NCBI RefSeq assembly: GCF_945859685.1
Contig: NC_079147.1
Span: 266,404,572-266,468,571 of the forward strand
Source of the DNA: Eupeodes corollae
Lineage: Eukaryota; Arthropoda; Insecta; Diptera; Syrphidae
Direction: 5' to 3'
DNA length: 64,000 nucleotides
Below are positions 61,712 to 64,000 of the stretch, in pieces. The notes under the pieces are model-generated. The model did no database searches. It was not told the origin of the DNA and worked only from the letters and a program-made list of their open reading frames with translations. The translations under genes and the position numbers were made by a program. Every line of letters starts with the position of its first letter. Positions within the stretch are counted from its first letter, which is position 1.

Positions 61712-62458
61712 AGATTTCATACAAAAGATTTGAGATGCAAACTTGTATATTCTTTAATTACAAAAAGCGTTCAATATTAGCTCTATCTGGAAAGCTTAAG
61801 ACTTGGAGGCTAAAAAATTCAAGAAGATCAAGTTTGTTTCTAATAATCTAAGAAACTTTAGAAATTTTGAACTATGTATATGACCAAACTCTTTAGATTT
61901 TATACAAAAGAGCTGTGGTACAAACTTTTAAATAATTTGATTGCAAAATTTTGTCAATATTTGCTCTACTTGGATGGCTTAAGATATTGAGACTATAAAA
62001 TTCTAGACGATTAAGTGGTTTGTTTAAAATAATCCAATTAACTCTAGAAACTATGTTTTATACAACAATTTAAAGATTTATACAAAAAAGCTGTGGTACA
62101 ATCTTTTAAATAATTTATTTGGAAAATGCGTTAAATGTTTGAAAGCTTAATAGCTTGAGACTTTAAAATTGGCCTTCTGGATGATTAAGTGATTGGATTA
62201 AAAAAATCCAATAGGCTCTGACTCATTCGAGTTGACATAATTGTCGTCTAAGAAAATGAAGATATTCCAAAACAAGAGAGTAACAAAGGACCGCTACGCT
62301 TTAAGCCATGATTCAAATCCTGTTTATACCATTTTAACCTGTTTAGTACCAATTCGTCTTGGACTGCAAATAAATATAATAATTTGTGACACTCCATTTG
62401 AATATGCAAGAAAATTTATAACTAACTTAAAAATGTATTTTTTATGAGGAAGTATAAC
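61712..62458 (+). repeat. ~180-bp tandem array (three units) and right flank
   Basis: Units start at 61712, 61895 and 62074, each with ttatacaaaagagctgtgg or a close form, followed by tacaaacttttaaataattt, gctta.ga.ttgaga.t and gatgattaagtg. Spacing is 183 and 179 bp. The third unit continues into a 230-bp flank (gaagatattccaaaac to gcaagaaaatttataact) that recurs at 63706-63990. Non-coding, satellite-like. Confidence 0.82.
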
Positions 62459-62462
62459 TAAT

Positions 62463-62688
62463 TCAAAAAATAAATTGGCGGCTCCTAGGAACTTAAAACT
62501 CTCCACCATATCTTATAAGGAATAAAGTGGTACTCAGTTCTTATGTCGAATCTGAAGTTATTAAAAGAATTACTCTTGAAGGATTTGTTCAATTCATTCA
62601 AACTTCCAGTACCAGTGAAAAATCTTTTTTGTGGCACACGCAGGGATTGAACCCAGAGCTCAAGACAGTCCTACACACTTAAATACCA
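62463..62688 (-). mobile_element. SINE copy 11, diverged
   Basis: Minus-oriented: ataaattggcggctcctagg near the tail, gaattactcttgaaggattt and agtaccagtgaaaaa in the body, then a head with gcagggattgaacccag and gacagtcctacacact. Short internal deletions are visible. It lies between two copies of a duplicated block. Confidence 0.83.
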
Positions 62689-62764
62689 AAATTCAAACAA
62701 AAAACACAGTAAAATTAAGTCCGCAACACACGAAGATATTGCTTGTAAGGAAGTCGGATAATTG

Positions 62765-63535
62765 TTATACAGGGTTTTCAATTTCGCGATGTCAAATGTA
62801 AACGTTGATATAGCAAACATAGCATAATTTTTTTCGTGACATTTCTTTTTTCTATCAAGTGTTTAATGTAATTTTCGACCACTTTTTGACAAATATTGGG
62901 CAGTATCTCAGACATAACTTGACGAATGTTGGTTTTTAAGTGCTTAAGGGATAAAGAAGTTTTATCAAAAAAAAAGTCCAGCGGTGTCAAATAGCATGAT
63001 TTTAGTGGCCAGTTGATATCGCCACTACAAAAATTCTCGAATTGTGTGGCATGTGGTACCGTATTTTTGGAACCACATATTCTTCAATTCGTATTTTGCA
63101 ATAGCAAGCAAAAAAAAAGTCGGTTACCATACGACCATAAAGCTGCGGTGACAGTCCTTCCATCGTCATTTTCTAAGAAGTAAGGTCCAATCACACTTCC
63201 TTACCAAAGATCGTACAAAACATTGACTTTTGTATATGTAATGGCCTCCATTCAATAACTTAAAGATTCTCAAAACCTCAAATACAACAATTTTGTTTAT
63301 AAACATACCCACCGAGTGAGAAATGTGCTTCGTCGCTAAAGACATTTTTTTTCTCGAAAAATCACCGTCCATCGCCTGTTGTTCAAGCACACATTCGACG
63401 TATCTACGACTTTGTGAATGGTCAGTTGGCTTCAGTTTTTGTGTGCGCTGGACTTTATATGCATGCAAGTACAGATCCAAATGTAAAATACGCCATAATG
63501 TGCAGTAAGACAGTCTTAATTCCTGAAAACAACGA
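62765..63535 (-). mobile_element. Mariner-like transposase remnant
   Basis: Minus strand from the right: YCTLWRILHLDLYLHAYKVQ (about 63512-63450); LKPTDHSQSRRYVECVLEQQ; AMDGDFSRK; then a decayed second-Asp region (SLATKHISHSVGMFINK, where FSDEAHF would stand); RSLVRKCDWTLLLRK near 63180. Near 62990 is TPLDFFFDKTSLSLKHLKTN (third catalytic Asp in TPLDFF), then PNICQKVVENYIKHL at 62905-62860. The probable 3' terminus is tatacagggttttcaatttc at 62766-62785. The N-terminal DNA-binding part is gone. The copy interrupts the ~180-bp array. Confidence 0.87.
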
Positions 63536-63540
63536 GGAAT

Positions 63541-63990
63541 ATATTTTATACAAAAGAGCTGAGCTACAAACTTTTATATATATTGATAGCGAAATGCGTT
63601 CGATATAAGCTCCTTAAATTATACAGAAAGTTAAAAAGCTTAAGGTTTATGAATTAACAATCTGGTCTATAGGTTGGCCGAATAAAACAAAATCTAATTT
63701 GACAGAGGGTGCTCGTAGACTTTATTGACTTTTAGTTACATCATAGGCGCCTGAGAATTTGAAGATATTCCAAATCTATCTGTTATGCTTGTCGAACCAT
63801 GTCCTCCTCAGCCTATTTTAGAAAAACTTAACTTTGTATTGCAAATACAGTATTTTGCGATATTCAATTTATCAATTTATTATTTGTCTCTAGTCAATAA
63901 GAAAACAATTGCGAGTTTGAATGTGCAAGAAAATATATATTTCACAAACTCAAAAATGTTTTTCATTACATTAAAAATAAATAGATGACT
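63541..63990 (+). repeat. Second copy of the ~180-bp unit plus its flank
   Basis: 63541-63705 matches one array unit (attttatacaaaagagctga, gctacaaacttttatatata, gaaatgcgttcgatataagc). 63706-63990 matches the flank at 62225-62458 (gaagatattccaaatctatc, gtttgaatgtgcaagaaaat, actcaaaaatg). So a unit-plus-flank block of about 385-445 bp is present twice in direct order. Confidence 0.78.
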
Positions 63991-64000
63991 CTTAATAACT

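Overview
The window looks like a repeat-rich, visibly AT-rich stretch of insect nuclear DNA, most likely from a fly (Diptera). The evidence is the mix of transposable elements (several LINE lineages, mariner-like elements, a Helitron, a PIF/Harbinger transposase and a tRNA-derived SINE), the dipteran-style CAG/TTG triplet runs, and possible exons bounded by GT/AG signals in AT-rich introns or intergenic DNA. No bacterial, organellar, rRNA or true tRNA gene was seen, and no host protein-coding gene could be identified with confidence. Most long open frames are decayed transposon coding sequence or chance frames.

Layout. 1-1270: minus-strand Helitron helicase remnant running off the left edge. 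1381-3728: two plus-strand LINE 3' ends with a Harbinger transposase fragment between them. 3729-11165: no recognisable gene, apart from a CAG tract and a possible non-coding first exon ending at 7576. 11170-14330: a SINE, a foldback repeat and a 1.1-kb tandem duplication. 17138-19890: SINE scrap, LINE reverse transcriptase (RT), and copy 1 of a 1.0-1.4-kb repeat family with an internal ~174-bp tandem array. 23632-25215: complete SINE next to a LINE with RT and RNase H remnants. 27575-29275: the most complete LINE RT. 31210-32880: LINE RNase H remnant and an internally deleted copy of the 174-bp-array family. 34172-37740: mariner 5' end, LINE split by a SINE that itself carries a LINE tail, then copy 2 of the array family. 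38941-44871: SINEs, LINE, mariner. 46030-50080: a dense nest of LINE RNase H, mariner, SINE with a LINE inside it, repeat fragment, another LINE and a mariner tail. 51364-51638: a small element with terminal inverted repeats. 53690-56543: repeat end, SINEs, I-type LINE. 58642-60331: two weak host-exon candidates and a SINE. 61712-63990: a ~180-bp tandem array and its duplicated flank, interrupted by a SINE and a mariner.

Most notable observation: two LINE copies of the same family, with different 5' truncation points, are inserted at exactly the same position of the tRNA-like head of two separate SINE copies, each flanked by a target-site duplication. This suggests a LINE whose integration is directed to tRNA-like sequence just 3' of the A box. 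Second is the repeat family that opens with a perfect AACTTCC/GGAAGTT hairpin, carries a near-nucleosome-length tandem array, and ends in a conserved block. All protein identifications come from motif recognition by eye; no search was run.
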